In this document: positions 51,982-62,976 of the stretch, piece after piece
Layout of the letters: each line of letters opens with the position of its first letter
Numbering within the stretch: position 1 is the first letter of the stretch
NCBI GenBank assembly: GCA_951799405.1
Contig: OX637334.1
Location: forward strand, 3,224,001-3,288,000
Length of the DNA stretch: 64,000 nt
Direction: 5' to 3'
DNA from: Agapetus fuscipes
Taxonomy: Eukaryota > Arthropoda > Insecta > Trichoptera > Glossosomatidae
Program-made: the position numbers and the translations under genes
Notes under the pieces: generated by a model
The model's input: only the letters and a program-made list of their open reading frames with translations
Told to the model about the DNA's origin: nothing
The model's database searches: none

Positions 51982-52225
51982 TCTATTATCTAAGTTGCAA
52001 AGACATATAAACATTTAAAGCTCATATCAAATGCACGCACACAAACAAACACGTGTAGTTCGCGCTTACAAATGCTGAATGTGTACTTACAAATAAATCC
52101 AAACTTCAAGTGAACATAAACCCTCCAGCTTTTGCCGACCTTCCCTGACACAGGGGTGACATTAGCAAAGTGAACCATTTTTTACAGTATGGGTGGTCAG
52201 CCTCATACCAACCTATAAGTCAAAC
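51982..52225 (-). repeat. family A tail repeat, full length
   Basis: TATCTAAGTTGCAAAGACAT to CAACCTATAAGTCAAACAAT. Confidence 0.82.
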
Positions 52226-52991
52226 AATTTCATTCAAATCCTAAATTTCATTCATTGTGACAAAGGTCGAAAGATTGATCGGAAGACGAGAAGATGGTGT
52301 TTGTTAAAGAAAAATTAATACAAAACAAACGTGGAATCTTTGACTAGATGAATGACGAATTAGAATTGAGAAATCAAAGAATAAGGTATGATAAAGACGT
52401 GTTTAGAACTGACTAAATTAGAGGAGAATAGAGCAACCTAATTTCTAGAATTGTAAGGCAGACTTAGAAAATATCATCCCAAAAAACCTTCAATTCACTT
52501 TCTTGTTCAATTTATATTTTGCCACATTTCTCGCTAACTTTTCAATTTCCAAATTTGTTTCTGATGCAATAAAACCTCTGATATATTGTTTCTGTGTTAG
52601 GCTGAAGTATAAGAAGTTTCTGGAGATATTATTGAAGGTGGTCGGCTCCCCCACGGACTCCTCATCCTTATTCCTGTCCCGCACATCACGCCACACCTCC
52701 ATTTCAATAACGTGAACCAATTGATGACTTCTGCGATTTGCTTTGACTTGTTGGCAGTTTCCTTCTCCCATATAAACTACATGTGGCATGGAGGCATGGG
52801 GAAAAGGTCACTCCAGACTTGAAGGGATGCCAAGAGTGAATATAGTTTATACATTCACGTCTCGGCAACTTGGCAAATGCATAAGAATTCTTGTGTATTT
52901 ATAAAAAAAACTAAAGTAACTAACGTTAAAGTTAGAGCTACGCTTGTGATGAAAAGATGCTACGACTTTTTTTTTACTTTTGACAATAACA

Positions 52992-53085
52992 CTGAATATG
53001 GTTGGTATGTGGCTGACCGCCCATGCTGTAGAAAATGGTTCACTCTGCCAATGTCATCCCTGTTTCAGGGAAGGTCGGCAAGAGA
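52992..53085 (+). repeat. family A copy, left part
   Basis: GGTTGGTATGTGGCTGACCG to GGAAGGTCGGCAAGAG; continues at 53632 after a LINE insertion. Confidence 0.8.
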
Positions 53086-53225
53086 ACCTACCCACTTGTC
53101 ATACCAATTACCGATACTATTCAAGCATTTTCAGAATACAACGTGATTACAACCTAAATTTTAAACATCTTGACATTTTTCAAGACTCATTACTAACTTA
53201 CCGTAATAAATTGAGATATTTTTGA
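53086..53225 (+). pseudogene. LINE polymerase C-terminal remnant
   Basis: HTNYRYYSSIFRIQRDYN and LDIFQDSLLTYRNKL resemble the C terminus of Jockey/CR1-like RTs (TNY...S...R....YN...DIF). Stop at 53223-53225. Truncated at its 5' end. Confidence 0.6.
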
Positions 53226-53630
53226 ACTTCCTTTAATTCCTTCCCCTAATCCCTTCAATCAATCTTACACACATTTATCCCTCCTTTTCCGCATTTTCTA
53301 CTTCAATTTCCTTTTACTCATTTTCTACTTTCAATTTCCTTCTAATTTACTTTGTTATATTCACTCTGTTAAAACTACTTTACTTACATACCCCCGATTG
53401 TTTCACTTATTGTTAAAACTTTTCTCATACCTTGTTTCTTTCTTTTTTGCTATTCTTAACTTTGTTACCCTTATACCTGCTCAACATACTGATTACACTA
53501 CAAGAATACCTTTAAACTATTTAAATTTGAAGAAAACAACTTTGGATAACACTAATTTTAATGAACACTATGTATTCACATTCATAAAGCTGTAGTTTTC
53601 TGAAATAAAATAAATAAATAAATAAAAAGA
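53086..53630 (+). mobile_element. 5'-truncated non-LTR retrotransposon
   Basis: Starts with the last roughly 46 codons of a LINE polymerase, then a pyrimidine-rich 3' UTR and an (AAAT)n tail at 53602-53626. It sits inside a family A copy; AAGAG occurs at both edges as a likely target duplication. Confidence 0.75.
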
Positions 53631-53631
53631 G

Positions 53632-53785
53632 ATCCAGGGTGTATGCTCTTTTGAGATTTGGGTTTTTATGTTGTAGGTTCACATGCGGCATGTGCAAGCG
53701 CGAAATACGTGTCTGCTTGTGAGAATGCATATAATGTGAATCCCCAATGTTACATATCTTTGCAACTTATATTAGATAAGATTAT
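53632..53785 (+). repeat. family A copy, right part
   Basis: CCAGGGTGTATGCTCTTTTG to TTTGCAACTTATATTAGATA; the rest of the copy begun at 52992. Confidence 0.8.
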
Positions 53786-54060
53786 TCATTTGGTGAACGC
53801 TATTTTTATGTGAATCTCAATTTAAGAGCCCTGTGCGAGCTTGATCGTCACTGTAGAAAGCGTCAATTCTCAAGCAAGACTCAGTTTCAGTAAGGCTGGG
53901 TGGACCTTTAATGACAGGTCCTTAGTAAAGGCAGATTAATTTTTAAACTCGGCGAAACGCAAATTGGAAAAATTAATATTTTTTTGTGTTCCGCCGGGAT
54001 TCGAGCACATTCCTTTCAATTACGAGTCCTAAGTTTTAGCCACTAGACTAAGGACCGAAA
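53785..54060 (-). repeat. SINE B, diverged
   Basis: TCATTTGGTGAACGCTATTT, CACTGTAGAAAGCGTCAATT, GGGATTCGAGCACATTCC. Confidence 0.7.
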
Positions 54061-54880
54061 ATGAGATGAGAGCTAACGCGTAGATATTGAAATGTTTTAA
54101 ATTATTGGTTTAAAACATGCTTAAGTTTTTATTTTATTTCACAAGCGTAGAATATTATTGTGTTCAATATTGTTTATTTTTCATTCGAATAACGTACACG
54201 TATCATTTTAAATTTATATTATTAAACACTCTTCAAGGTATTTCAGTACCCTGAGTATACAACTTTTTGTTCGAACTCAATCAATCGTGAACCGAAAAAT
54301 TATGGAAACTTTAACGCTCACTGGAGGCGCTTTTAATATATGCATACACTTTTTTTTTGCACTTTTTTTTTAAACCTCGTCCCTTGTGTGTTTGTTTTTC
54401 ATATATTCATCAGAAGTAATTTCACATGAGCAATGTTTGTATGTGTACTGAACCAATGTGTCTGACGAAAACTGGAAAGCGATTTTAAAAATATTTAAAA
54501 CAGCTCTCACTTTATCTGGTTTTACTTTTTTTTTCTTATCTCAGATTGTGTAGAATGTGATTTTCAACACAATTTCATTGAAAGGTCATCTTTGAATCAA
54601 ATGGTAGATAAGCCAAACAAGCACTGGGGGGGGGACCTGTTTGTTTGGGTGGGTGTGACATTCACTTAGCAGTAATTAGTCTCCGATGCTGTTCCTGATA
54701 GAGCGGATACTTTATGTGTGCGTGCGGGCGCGCGAACAGCGGTACACTCTTATTTATACGACCCCACATTGTGTGAGGAAGGGTGCGAGGGAGAGACACA
54801 GCTGTTTTAGAACATGTAAAAATAATCTATAACGTTGAATTGCAACCTGAAATTTGTGACAAAGCTTCAAAACCTAGTGT
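54060..54880. other. unassigned interval
   Basis: Mostly AT-rich; contains the 70-bp motif copy 2 at 54566-54636, followed by a G-run. No gene. Confidence 0.4.
54566..54636 (+). repeat. 70-bp dispersed motif, copy 2
   Basis: TTTCATTGAAAGGTCATCTT and GATAAGCCAAACAAGCACTG as at 48327-48397. Confidence 0.55.
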
Positions 54881-54882
54881 AT

Positions 54883-55300
54883 TGTTACGATTTTTGGGGT
54901 TCGAAAGTCTTTCAAATAAAACAACACTGGTCTTCTTTTACAGTTATTTATTTTACACTTTTAATTTATTTTAACAAAGACACTCTCGACTATTCCATTA
55001 CACTGGTTTTAATTCACTGGTTGAATTCGTTCAATGAACTTGTGAAGTTTGCAGAAGACTGACTCTAGTGCAAGCAATAAGCGTCTTATATACTCTTCAC
55101 AACAGTATTATCTAGAAACTATATTCGCTAGACAGTTCCAGAATTAAGGAAAGATTCAAGTAGGTACGTAGTAATCATTATTTCTAGACGCTTCAAGTAC
55201 TTTATTTAATTATTCCTACCCACACATACTTATGAGGATTCCTATTACATAGCTATAACTAATACCTATACTTATTTTAATATTACCTATTTACATAACA
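54883..55300 (+). repeat. LTR-like repeat, copy 1
   Basis: Begins TGTTACGATTTTTGGGG, includes AAGTCTTTCAAATAAAACA and ATTATTCCTACCCACACA, ends TTTACATAACA (TG...CA). Similar in order to 55926-56288. No coding part nearby: solo LTR of an unidentified element is the best guess. Confidence 0.45.
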
Positions 55301-55361
55301 GTGTGTTTGACTGAGGCCCGGTATTTTCAACTAATAAATAAAACTACCCACACGATTGATA

Positions 55362-55617
55362 TAAGTCTATAATCTATAATCCGAGTTGCAAGGATATATT
55401 CATTTAAAGTTCTCGAATACATGCCCACAAACAAACACGTGTAATTCACGCTTACAAATGCTGAATGTGTACTTACAAATAAAATCCAAACCTCAAATGA
55501 ACATAAGCCCTACAACTTTTGCCGACCTTCCCTGACACAGGGGTGACATTGGCAAGGTGGACCATTTTTTACAGTATGGGTGGTCAGCCTCATACCAACC
55601 TATAAGTCAAGGAATTC
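55362..55617 (-). repeat. family A tail repeat, full length
   Basis: TCTATAATCTATAATCCGAG to ACCTATAAGTCAAGGAATTC. Confidence 0.85.
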
Positions 55618-55704
55618 AGTGCGTCGTTGTAATTTGGAATAACGTCGCTATGCTAATGCTGAAAATACCGGGCCTAGGCAAACGCTGGTTTGAGTCTTTA
55701 AGCC

Positions 55705-55922
55705 GTAAGAATAATAATTTTGGGATGATTTATTTGTTGAGCGCTGTTTTTGTGTGAATCACACCTCACGAGCCCTCGGCGAGCTTGGTCGTCGCCGTAG
55801 AAAGCGCTAATTCGCAAGCAAGACCCAGTTGATGTAAGACTGGATGGACCTTTGGTGACCTGTCTTTGGTAAGGGTAAATGAAATTTTCACCTAGTGAAG
55901 AGCATCTTAAAAATATAAATGA
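55705..55922 (-). repeat. SINE B, cut by LTR-like repeat
   Basis: GATTTATTTGTTGAGCGCTG, CGCCGTAGAAAGCGCTAATT to AAATATAAATGAT, where the next repeat begins; head missing. Confidence 0.72.
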
Positions 55923-55925
55923 TAT

Positions 55926-56288
55926 TGTTACGAATTTAGGGTTCAAAAGTCTTTCAAATTAAAATACACAGGTCTTCTTATACAGTTGTTTATTTTACAC
56001 TTTTAAATAATTTATTTTCACAAAGCTTGGTTTCTGTTCACTGATCAAGTTAGTTCTATGTGTTTGTAAATCTCGTATGATACTACTGGCCCTGCAAGCC
56101 ACTCGCACCCTTCTTATACTCTTTAAAACAGTACAGTCTAGACCTATATTTGCTAGACAGTTCCAGAAAGGCATAGTAATTATTATTTCTCGATGCTTCA
56201 CGTATTTTATTCAATGATTCCTACCCACACAATACAATACAGAAATACCTACTTATTTTAAATATTTATATTTCATATTTACAAACCA
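55926..56288 (+). repeat. LTR-like repeat, copy 2
   Basis: TGTTACGAATTTAGGGTTC, AAGTCTTTCAAATTAAAATA, TAGACAGTTCCAGAA, TTCCTACCCACACA, ends TTACAAACCA. About 360 bp against about 420 in copy 1. Confidence 0.45.
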
Positions 56289-56519
56289 ATATTATTTTTT
56301 TGTAAGATTTTTATGAAATTTTGTGGAAAGCCATTATTAACGTGTTATTATTTTTAAAAAAACTTTGTTTTATTCCACATTCATTATTATTTGTTACCTG
56401 AAGATGAAGGTTCTCCTTCGAAAACGTTAGTAACGACTCAAACAATAAAATTTGAATCAAAGCGTTAACAGAAGTGTTGTCTCTTGTTGGTCTTCTGGTC
56501 TTCCCAAAATTTAGCCAAT

Positions 56520-56550
56520 ACATCTTTGCAACTTAGATTATAAATTAAAG
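56520..56550 (+). repeat. family A 3' tip
   Basis: CATCTTTGCAACTTAGATTA only. Confidence 0.4.
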
Positions 56551-56599
56551 ATGAACAATAATGATGTCATTAAACATTTCAGTCGAAAAATAAAAAAAG

Positions 56600-56835
56600 T
56601 AGAAATACAAGCAGCAGGTGAATGAGTAGGCGGCAAGGGCGGGACTGACTAATTACTTAACAACTTGTGTTTATGGGCGGGAGGGGAGGGCTGCAGCGCC
56701 AACAGAGAGAGCTACAACAGACACAGCTACAAGGCGACACGCGCTAATTTGTTAATTACCGACAACTCTTTAAGGACGCCCCTGTCTAGCCAGCTGTCGG
56801 CGCGGAGGACGTAAAAAATGCCGCACTACAAATTT
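56600..56835. other. GC-rich single-copy island
   Basis: GGCGGCAAGGGCGGGAC, GTGTTTATGGGCGGGAGG and GCTAATTTGTTAATTACC: Sp/E2F-like and homeodomain-like words together. Not repeated here. Confidence 0.35.
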
Positions 56836-56896
56836 GTTTACAAGCGACTGTAGATACAAGGGAGTTTGTTTCCTTTTGCAGTTTTTGCAGACGTAT

Positions 56897-57145
56897 CTAT
56901 TCCTTGACTTATAGGTTGGTATGAGGCTGACCACCCATACTGTAAAAAATGGTTCACTTTGCCAATGTCACCCCTGTTTCAGGGAATGTCGGCAAGAGTT
57001 GCAGGGCTTATGTTCATTTGAGGTTTGGATTTTATTTGTAAGTACACAATCAGCATTTGTAAACGCGAACTACACGTGTTTGTTTGTGGGCATACATCTG
57101 AGAGCTTTGAATGAATATATCCTTGCAACTTAGATTATTATTATT
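56897..57145 (+). repeat. family A tail repeat, full length
   Basis: TATTCCTTGACTTATAGGTT to TCCTTGCAACTTAGATTATT; nearly identical to 27420 and 46765. Confidence 0.87.
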
Positions 57146-57202
57146 AGATTATTATCTATGGTATAAAATAAGCGCCATAAAATATATAATAACGAATAAA
57201 TT

Positions 57203-57282
57203 GTCCAGTCGATAGCTTAGTGTTTGGGTTCGAATGCCGCCGATGGTGTCAGAAATGATTTCTCATTTCGGTGTTGAACATT
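57203..57282 (+). repeat. SINE C head with deletion
   Basis: CCAGTCGATAGCTTAGTG joins GGGTTCGAATGCCGCC; part of the anticodon-arm region is deleted. Confidence 0.6.
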
Positions 57283-57369
57283 TAAATTATTATTGCTTCT
57301 ACTTCTAACCCATTGTGTAATTTATTTTTAAATTGTATGAATTTGTTTTTTTTTTGTTTCATACTTATT

Positions 57370-57480
57370 AATGCATATCGATACCTTTAAGGTAAACCTG
57401 AATTATTGACTTGTTAAGCTAAGATGGGTTTTTGGGATAAATGCACCTTTTCTCCTTTTTTCTATTTCTAATTTCCTATT
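57370..57480 (+). repeat. family E copy 4, left part
   Basis: ATCGATACCTTTAAGGTAAA, GATGGGTTTTTGGGATAAAT; continues at 58296. Confidence 0.5.
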
Positions 57481-57544
57481 TTCCACCTGAAAAAACGCTA
57501 ACAATATATGACAATCTAGTAGCTTAGGACTTTTAATAAAATAA

Positions 57545-57771
57545 AAAGACTTTTAATAAAAGGAGGACTTGCATGAAAAAGGTTATGACTCTGGATGAAA
57601 TGAAAGAAGTGTGCAAGGACAGGAAGAAGTGGCGGCTAATCTGCAATGGTGATTTCTAATGTTGGTGTATTAATTTGCTACATTTTTTGCATAGGAAATT
57701 TCTGACTTTTTTTGTATAGATTTCTTTGTAAGGTTTTGTTCTTTTATATATTTAAATGTAATTTTTTATTC
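57545..57771 (+). pseudogene. RTE LINE 3' end
   Basis: TGAAAAAGGTTATGACTCTG encodes MKKVMTLDEMKEVCKDR; after its stop the 3' UTR runs TTTCTTTGTAAGGTTTTGTT and on into family A at 57772 without a break. Confidence 0.72.
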
Positions 57772-58022
57772 ATATTCCTTGACTTATAGGTTGGTATGAG
57801 GCTGACCACCCATACTGTAAAAAATGGTTCACTTTGCCAATGTCACCCCTGTTTCAGGGAAGGTCGGCAAAAGTTGTGGGGCTTATGTTCATTTGAGGTT
57901 TGGATTTTATTTGTAAGTACACATTCAGCATATGTAAGCGCGAACTACACTTGTTGGTTTGTGGGCTTACATCTGAGAGCTTTAAATGAATATATCCTTG
58001 CAACTTAGATTATAGATTATTA
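57772..58022 (+). repeat. family A tail repeat, full length
   Basis: CATATTCCTTGACTTATAGG to (ATTATAG)n; forms the end of the preceding RTE. Confidence 0.87.
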
Positions 58023-58029
58023 TAGATTA

Positions 58030-58298
58030 TAGTTCCTTGACTTATAGGTTGGTATGCGGCTGACCACCCATGCTGTAAAAATGGTTCACTTTGCCAATGT
58101 CACCCCTGTCTCAGGGAAGGACGGCAAGAGTTGCAGGGTGTATGTCCATTTGAGATTTGGTTTTTATGTTGTAGGTTCACATGAGGCATGTGCAAGCGTG
58201 AACTTGTACGTGTCTGGTTGTGAGAATGCATGTAATGTGAATCTCCAATGTAACATATCTTTGCAACTTAGATTAGATTAGATTAGATTAGATTAGAA
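58030..58298 (+). repeat. family A tail repeat, full length, ATTAG type
   Basis: GTTCCTTGACTTATAGGTTG (GCGGCTGACC variant) to CAACTTAGATTAGATTAG; tandem to the previous copy but of the other subfamily. Confidence 0.87.
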
Positions 58299-58404
58299 TT
58301 CCTTAGTATTAGTTCACTTACTTTGAGAGGTTACTATTTATAAAATTTCTCAAATAATTGCGTCAGCACTTATTTCATTTTACCTTTAAGGTGGCTATAT
58401 ATTT
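58296..58404 (+). repeat. family E copy 4, right part
   Basis: TATTAGTTCACTTACTTTGA, GCGTCAGCACTTATTTCA, TACCTTTAAGGTGGCTATAT; cut by a LINE at about 58405. Confidence 0.5.
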
Positions 58405-58870
58405 TGTAATTATTTCAACTGAACGCTTACGGAACCCTTTTTATGATGTGTATAAAACTCTACTAGAGTCGGTTCAAAGAAAATTTACGAAAATATTGTT
58501 CCATCGGTTAAGCTACGAAAACCGCTCTTACGACAAACGCCTACTTCATCTAAATCTGGTAAGTATTGATAATCGATGTTTAATATTGAGTGCGTTGACT
58601 CTGAGGAGTATCTGTCTATCGGAAACGGATTGCCCTGGTCTTCTATGTCAAATTAAGTTTCGTATACCTAGATGCGCATCTCGTTCTTCACAATTATTTT
58701 TTCTGTCAAAATGTCGAACAAATGCAGGTCAAAGAGCTCCTATTCATAGAATGTGCAGTGATTTTAATAAATATTTTAATGATTTAGATTTGTATAATAA
58801 GGGGAAATACTCCTTAAGGGGGGACTTGATGAAAACTATATATAAAATGTCTTTTACACCCAGTTTATAG
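58405..58870 (+). pseudogene. Jockey/CR1-like LINE polymerase C terminus
   Basis: About 155 codons open to the stop at 58868-58870. ESVQRKFTKILFHRL, DKRLLHLNLVSIDNR and a PIHRMCSDFNKY segment match the conserved C terminus of non-LTR polymerases (iQ++F ... RR..L.L ... P..R....N). The RT catalytic core is missing (5' truncation). The first Met at 58358 lies in family E, not in the LINE. Confidence 0.75.
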
Positions 58871-59186
58871 GTGCTGATTGGGCTTTTTGTTCTTCTTTTT
58901 TATTCTTCTCTTTTTTCTTCTTTAACTTTTACATTCTTATGTTTTTCTTTGTTTACTCTTCTTGTTTCTCCTTGTTATTTTTGTTTCTTTTACTAATTTT
59001 ATTACTTTTGAATTTTGACTTCCTCTACTTCTTTTATATTTTTATGTCAGCTACATTAAATTTAAAATGTATATGTGGGAAATTTTTAAGGATGTAGGCA
59101 TTTTAAATTATATGTATCCACTTTTTTGTTTATTGCAACTGTGTCTGTATCTGTTTTTTCTCCTAATAAAGTAAAATAAAAAATAA
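58871..59186 (+). other. LINE 3' UTR and A-rich tail
   Basis: Long pyrimidine-rich stretch (TTCTTCTCTTTTTTCTTC) and an AATAAAGTAAAATAAAAAAT tail at about 59165-59186. Confidence 0.6.
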
Positions 59187-59312
59187 ACTGAAGTGGTTGG
59201 TGTGAGGCCGGCCCCCTTACCTGTAAAAATAAATAGGTCCCAAAGCGCTACATGCGACCCCTTCGGGGATAACGCAGGCAAGAAGTTACACTATATCTGT
59301 AGCTTAACATGT
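59187..59312 (+). repeat. SINE C tail part
   Basis: AACTGAAGTGGTTGGTGTGA, ACCCCTTCGGGGATAACGCA and GAAGTTACACTATATCTGTA. Confidence 0.75.
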
Positions 59313-59429
59313 ATAAAATGTGTTTTTTTTATTAATTTTCAAAGGTATATGCCGTGTTTTAAATAAATAAATAAACCGAAGAAGGAAATGGATATTTATC
59401 AAAATGAAAGAAAATAGTAAACGTTGAAT

Positions 59430-59665
59430 CGGAAATTCAGCGTAAGTTGCTAGTAAAGAGGTGTGAGATATCGTTGATCTCTTCTCCACTCCGGTACAGA
59501 AAATAAGACTTTAATCGAATTCCTGAGCAGCTAGGCGCTTGTTTCAGCTTTCTCTCTTCCCAGCAGTTCCCGGTTACAGCGACGCCATCTTGCGTCTGTA
59601 TTCCCACAGGAGGAGGAGCTGATACTTCTGCAGGATTATCTGCGCCAGGAAGAAACAGGTGATGG
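59430..59665 (-). other. candidate host exon or conserved block
   Basis: Non-repetitive, GC-richer block. On the minus strand a pyrimidine-rich acceptor-like sequence (CTGTTTCTTCCTGGCGCAG) lies at about 59638-59657, followed by two alternative open frames. One reads DNPAEVSAPPPVGIQTQDG and continues about 68 codons; another reads KYQLLLLWEYRRKM and stops soon after. No family recognised. Confidence 0.25.
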
Positions 59666-59699
59666 CAAAATAAATACAGCTTAAATGTATCTAATACTA

Positions 59700-60700
59700 A
59701 CACTCTTAGATATCTACTAAAAAATATACAATCTTTTTCATTTTATTTTTTTTGTTTTCCCGTGTTATCCTAATGAGGTACGAACATTTTTGAATTTGGA
59801 CCTTTCTTTTCTGCGAGCTTTTTTATGTGACTGCCTTCCTTAGCAACCATTTTTTTTTTTTTTTTTGTATTTTCCTTTGCAACCTACATTCGACGTTGAT
59901 TTCAGTTTTTTTGGAATATTATTTATTTAAATTACAGTAGGAATCTTTTACATGATAAATTTTTTATTTAAATTAACAAATTGTCTAATCGAACACACAA
60001 TTAACCACAAACATGAAAATAGCTTTTCTTTGAAAATTATTTTACAAAAAAAATATTTCTATTCAATTCAATTGATGATTTGAGTACCAGCAACTGCAAA
60101 TGCACGCTCTCCAAACTTTGTTTTAATTTTTTTTTTTCTGCAGTTAATTACAAACGAGTATGTTTTTTTTTTAAACATTCTTGAGGACAATAATAATCCT
60201 TGAAGTTTTCACGGCCGGTTCTTGTTGACACATCAATCACTTTTTTCGGGCTATGCACTATGCAGCCGTGGTCTGGTAGATTCTTTCTACCAGACCCTTT
60301 CACTTTGTTGCATTTATTATACTAATTTGTTTAAATAAAGATGAATTTTCACAGTGTTAACGCACCAACCATCCAAACTATTTGTTTATGTTTGTAGATC
60401 TGCGAACCTAGGAAGTAAATCTTTGGGTTTTATGGAGCACCTGTCGACCATCCAGTTTCCAGCACAAAGGAAACTTGAGGTCGTAAAAATCAAAATCTAC
60501 GCTCTTAGCGGGTACTTGTTAGTTGCGAGCATTTCCAAAGTATAACCCCTTGTGCATTCACTCAACTATTTGTATTTACCACAAAAATTCATGTAAACTA
60601 AAACAGCGCCTCTAGTGAACGTTTCAATTGTTTGTGAAACTATGTGCTTGAGTTGAAACTTGAGTCTAGTTGTATAGTTTGAGTCATTGAGTAATAACAT
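59700..60700. other. unassigned interval
   Basis: AT-rich with long T-runs; no gene or repeat recognised. Confidence 0.4.
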
Positions 60701-61015
60701 AGAGGAGCAGAAACTAACTTACTGCATTGATACATAGGTACTAAAGAACACATTTCTCTGTCCTGTCAAACATTGCAGTGGTGTAGTCTTAACAAAACAT
60801 GTTTTTACGTGTCAAATTCCATGTTTTCTTGCTTTCTCCATTTTGTGTGTTCGGCACCCAATTATAATACGTGCCATGACTCTAAAAATAATACTTTTGC
60901 CTTTAAAATTCGTCAATTTTATCGATCACAAGATTTAAAACGCGTGCGTACTATGTTCGGACTGGTTCGGGCATAGTACGCACTCGGCAATACTGCCACC
61001 TTTCTATAAACATTT
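60700..61015 (+). repeat. family F repeat, uninterrupted copy
   Basis: CTAACTTACTGCATTGATAC, CCATGTTTTCTTGCTTTCTC, GTCAATTTTATCGATC, AAACGCGTGCGTAC; the same series flanks the PLE at 21990-22185 and 24040-24145. Confidence 0.55.
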
Positions 61016-62100
61016 TTACATTCACCTGAGTTTTTTTTTCGTACACATGGAAATGCAACTGTGAAGTTCTTGGTTCTCTTTCTTACAAGGACCATTTTCG
61101 CAAGTAAGTTGAAACAGATATAATATAATGTCTATTTTGGTTAAAATAGTGATATATTTTCCAGTTCAATTGAATCACTTAAAACTGCGATAAGGGGTAA
61201 TTTTTGTTGAGATTGATAATTTTAATTTTATATCCTGTTATTGAATCATACCTAAGCTAACCTTTTAAACGGCTCTAAATCATGGTTAGAATATTCTATT
61301 TTTGTTAATATTTGTAAACAATTTTCATGTATGTTTTTGTTCTGTTTGCATGGCTGACGTCGCGTTCAGTATTTTTATTAAATGCCTGAAATTTCAACGC
61401 AAGCATTTTATAGACATTTCCCGTGATATTCTATGAATTTGGTGCGTTGTGCGTGTGTGCGTTTGGTTATCGCTGTACAGCATTGTATTTTGTATGTGTG
61501 CGTGTGGCCGCTCTTATAACTGTGTATGTGTGTTCAAGCATAGCGCCGCCGGCATTGCGTATATACCTACTCCGACTCATAAATACCCACTCCCGCTAAT
61601 TAATTATTGTTAAAATAATATTATGCGATAGATACCTATTATTGGAGCATTGGAGATACTTATGTAGTTGTATTATATGTTTTGTGTATGTGCAACTCCT
61701 TTGTTCTGTTGATGTCTTTAAAAATAAATAAAAAACTAAAATAATTTCTAGTCTACAGATATCATAAGTCAATGGTTTGAGTACAGTTCTGACAAATCAA
61801 TTCGTAATAACCCGCGGGAGATCAGCGGGCGCGCGCGGAATACACAACGCCTGTGAGGATGCAGCACACGGGTACGGGTGAAACACGTGCGGCACGCTCA
61901 TGCATAAGTGATGCGTGTGTGCGCGCCCAAACAAGGTGAGCATCACTCAAGGCGATGTGATTCACAGCACTTTACTTTTATCTCTAGCAAAATACAAAGT
62001 GATCGTATCTGTTTTTTTTTTTGTTGCAAAGAAAATTGAAAAATAGAGATGATAAAAAATAGATAGGAATAAGTGGGCTCAGTTTATTTGTGTATTTTTT
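61015..62100. other. unassigned interval with GC-rich island
   Basis: GC-rich block at about 61805-61960 (CGCGGGAGATCAGCGGGCGC) rich in CpG; otherwise AT-rich. No gene recognised. Confidence 0.35.
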
Positions 62101-62105
62101 TAAAC

Positions 62106-62312
62106 AGGTTCACTTTGCCAATGTCCCCCCTGTGTCAGGGAAGGTCGGTAAAAGTTGTAGGGTTTATGTTCATTTGAGGTTGGGATTTTATTTGTAAGTA
62201 CACATTCAGCATTTGTAACCGCGAACTACACGTGTTTGTTTGTGCGCATGCATTTGATATGAGCTTTAAATGTTAATATATCTTTGCAACTTAGATTATA
62301 GACTCCCAGTAC
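62106..62312 (+). repeat. family A tail repeat, head missing
   Basis: GGTTCACTTTGCCAATGTCC to TTTGCAACTTAGATTATAGA. Confidence 0.8.
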
Positions 62313-62614
62313 CAATGAGTGTATCATAGAAAAGTATATTTAAAGTAACATATTGAGATGATTTTCATGGGTTCAATTAAATTAAAATTGAAAATTACTG
62401 GGGAAAAATAAGAAAATAAGTTAGTAAGAAAAAAAGTAAAATCATGTGTATCTAAAGTTCTGCAATTTTTTTAATGCAACAACAGTAGCTATCACAGCTT
62501 AAAAGGGTATTTCCGGTTCTTTGTGACAGGCAATAACCATGATTTCAAATTTCAAATTTTGATTTACTCATAATTTTCTTTAACTGACATTGCTTGTTCT
62601 TCCCCTGTAGTCTT

Positions 62615-62720
62615 CAATTGTGTGTTAAAAAAAGTCAAAAATTTCTTATGCAAAAAATGTAGCAAACTAATAAACCAACATTACAAATCAGCATTGCAGA
62701 TTAGCCGCCACTTCTTCTAC
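62615..62720 (-). pseudogene. RTE LINE 3' end fragment
   Basis: TTTCTTATGCAAAAAATGTA and TCAGCATTGCAGATTAGCCG; matches 49150-49230 in the same orientation. Confidence 0.6.
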
Positions 62721-62909
62721 ATATTCGTAATAATTAAAATGTCTCTAAGCGAAAACCAAACTGTATTTCAAGTTTTGACAATTTATAATACTAGAAATAA
62801 GGGTGTCTTGAATCACGATATTCATATGTCATGAATTGTTATAATTTGTTGAAATTGTATTTAACAATTCGCTTCCAGGTGACAATTACGTACAATCAAA
62901 GTTGTAGCA

Positions 62910-62976
62910 AGTGTGTGTCTGTGTGTGTGTGTGTGTGGTGAGTACATGTGTGTATGTGTGTGTGTGTGTGTGTGAC
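62910..62976. repeat. (TG)n microsatellite
   Basis: Two TG runs separated by GGTGAGTACA. Confidence 0.9.

Noticed and set aside
58358..58404. N-terminal part of the frame starting at 58358
   Set aside because: The first roughly 15 codons lie in repeat family E; LINE similarity begins after them.
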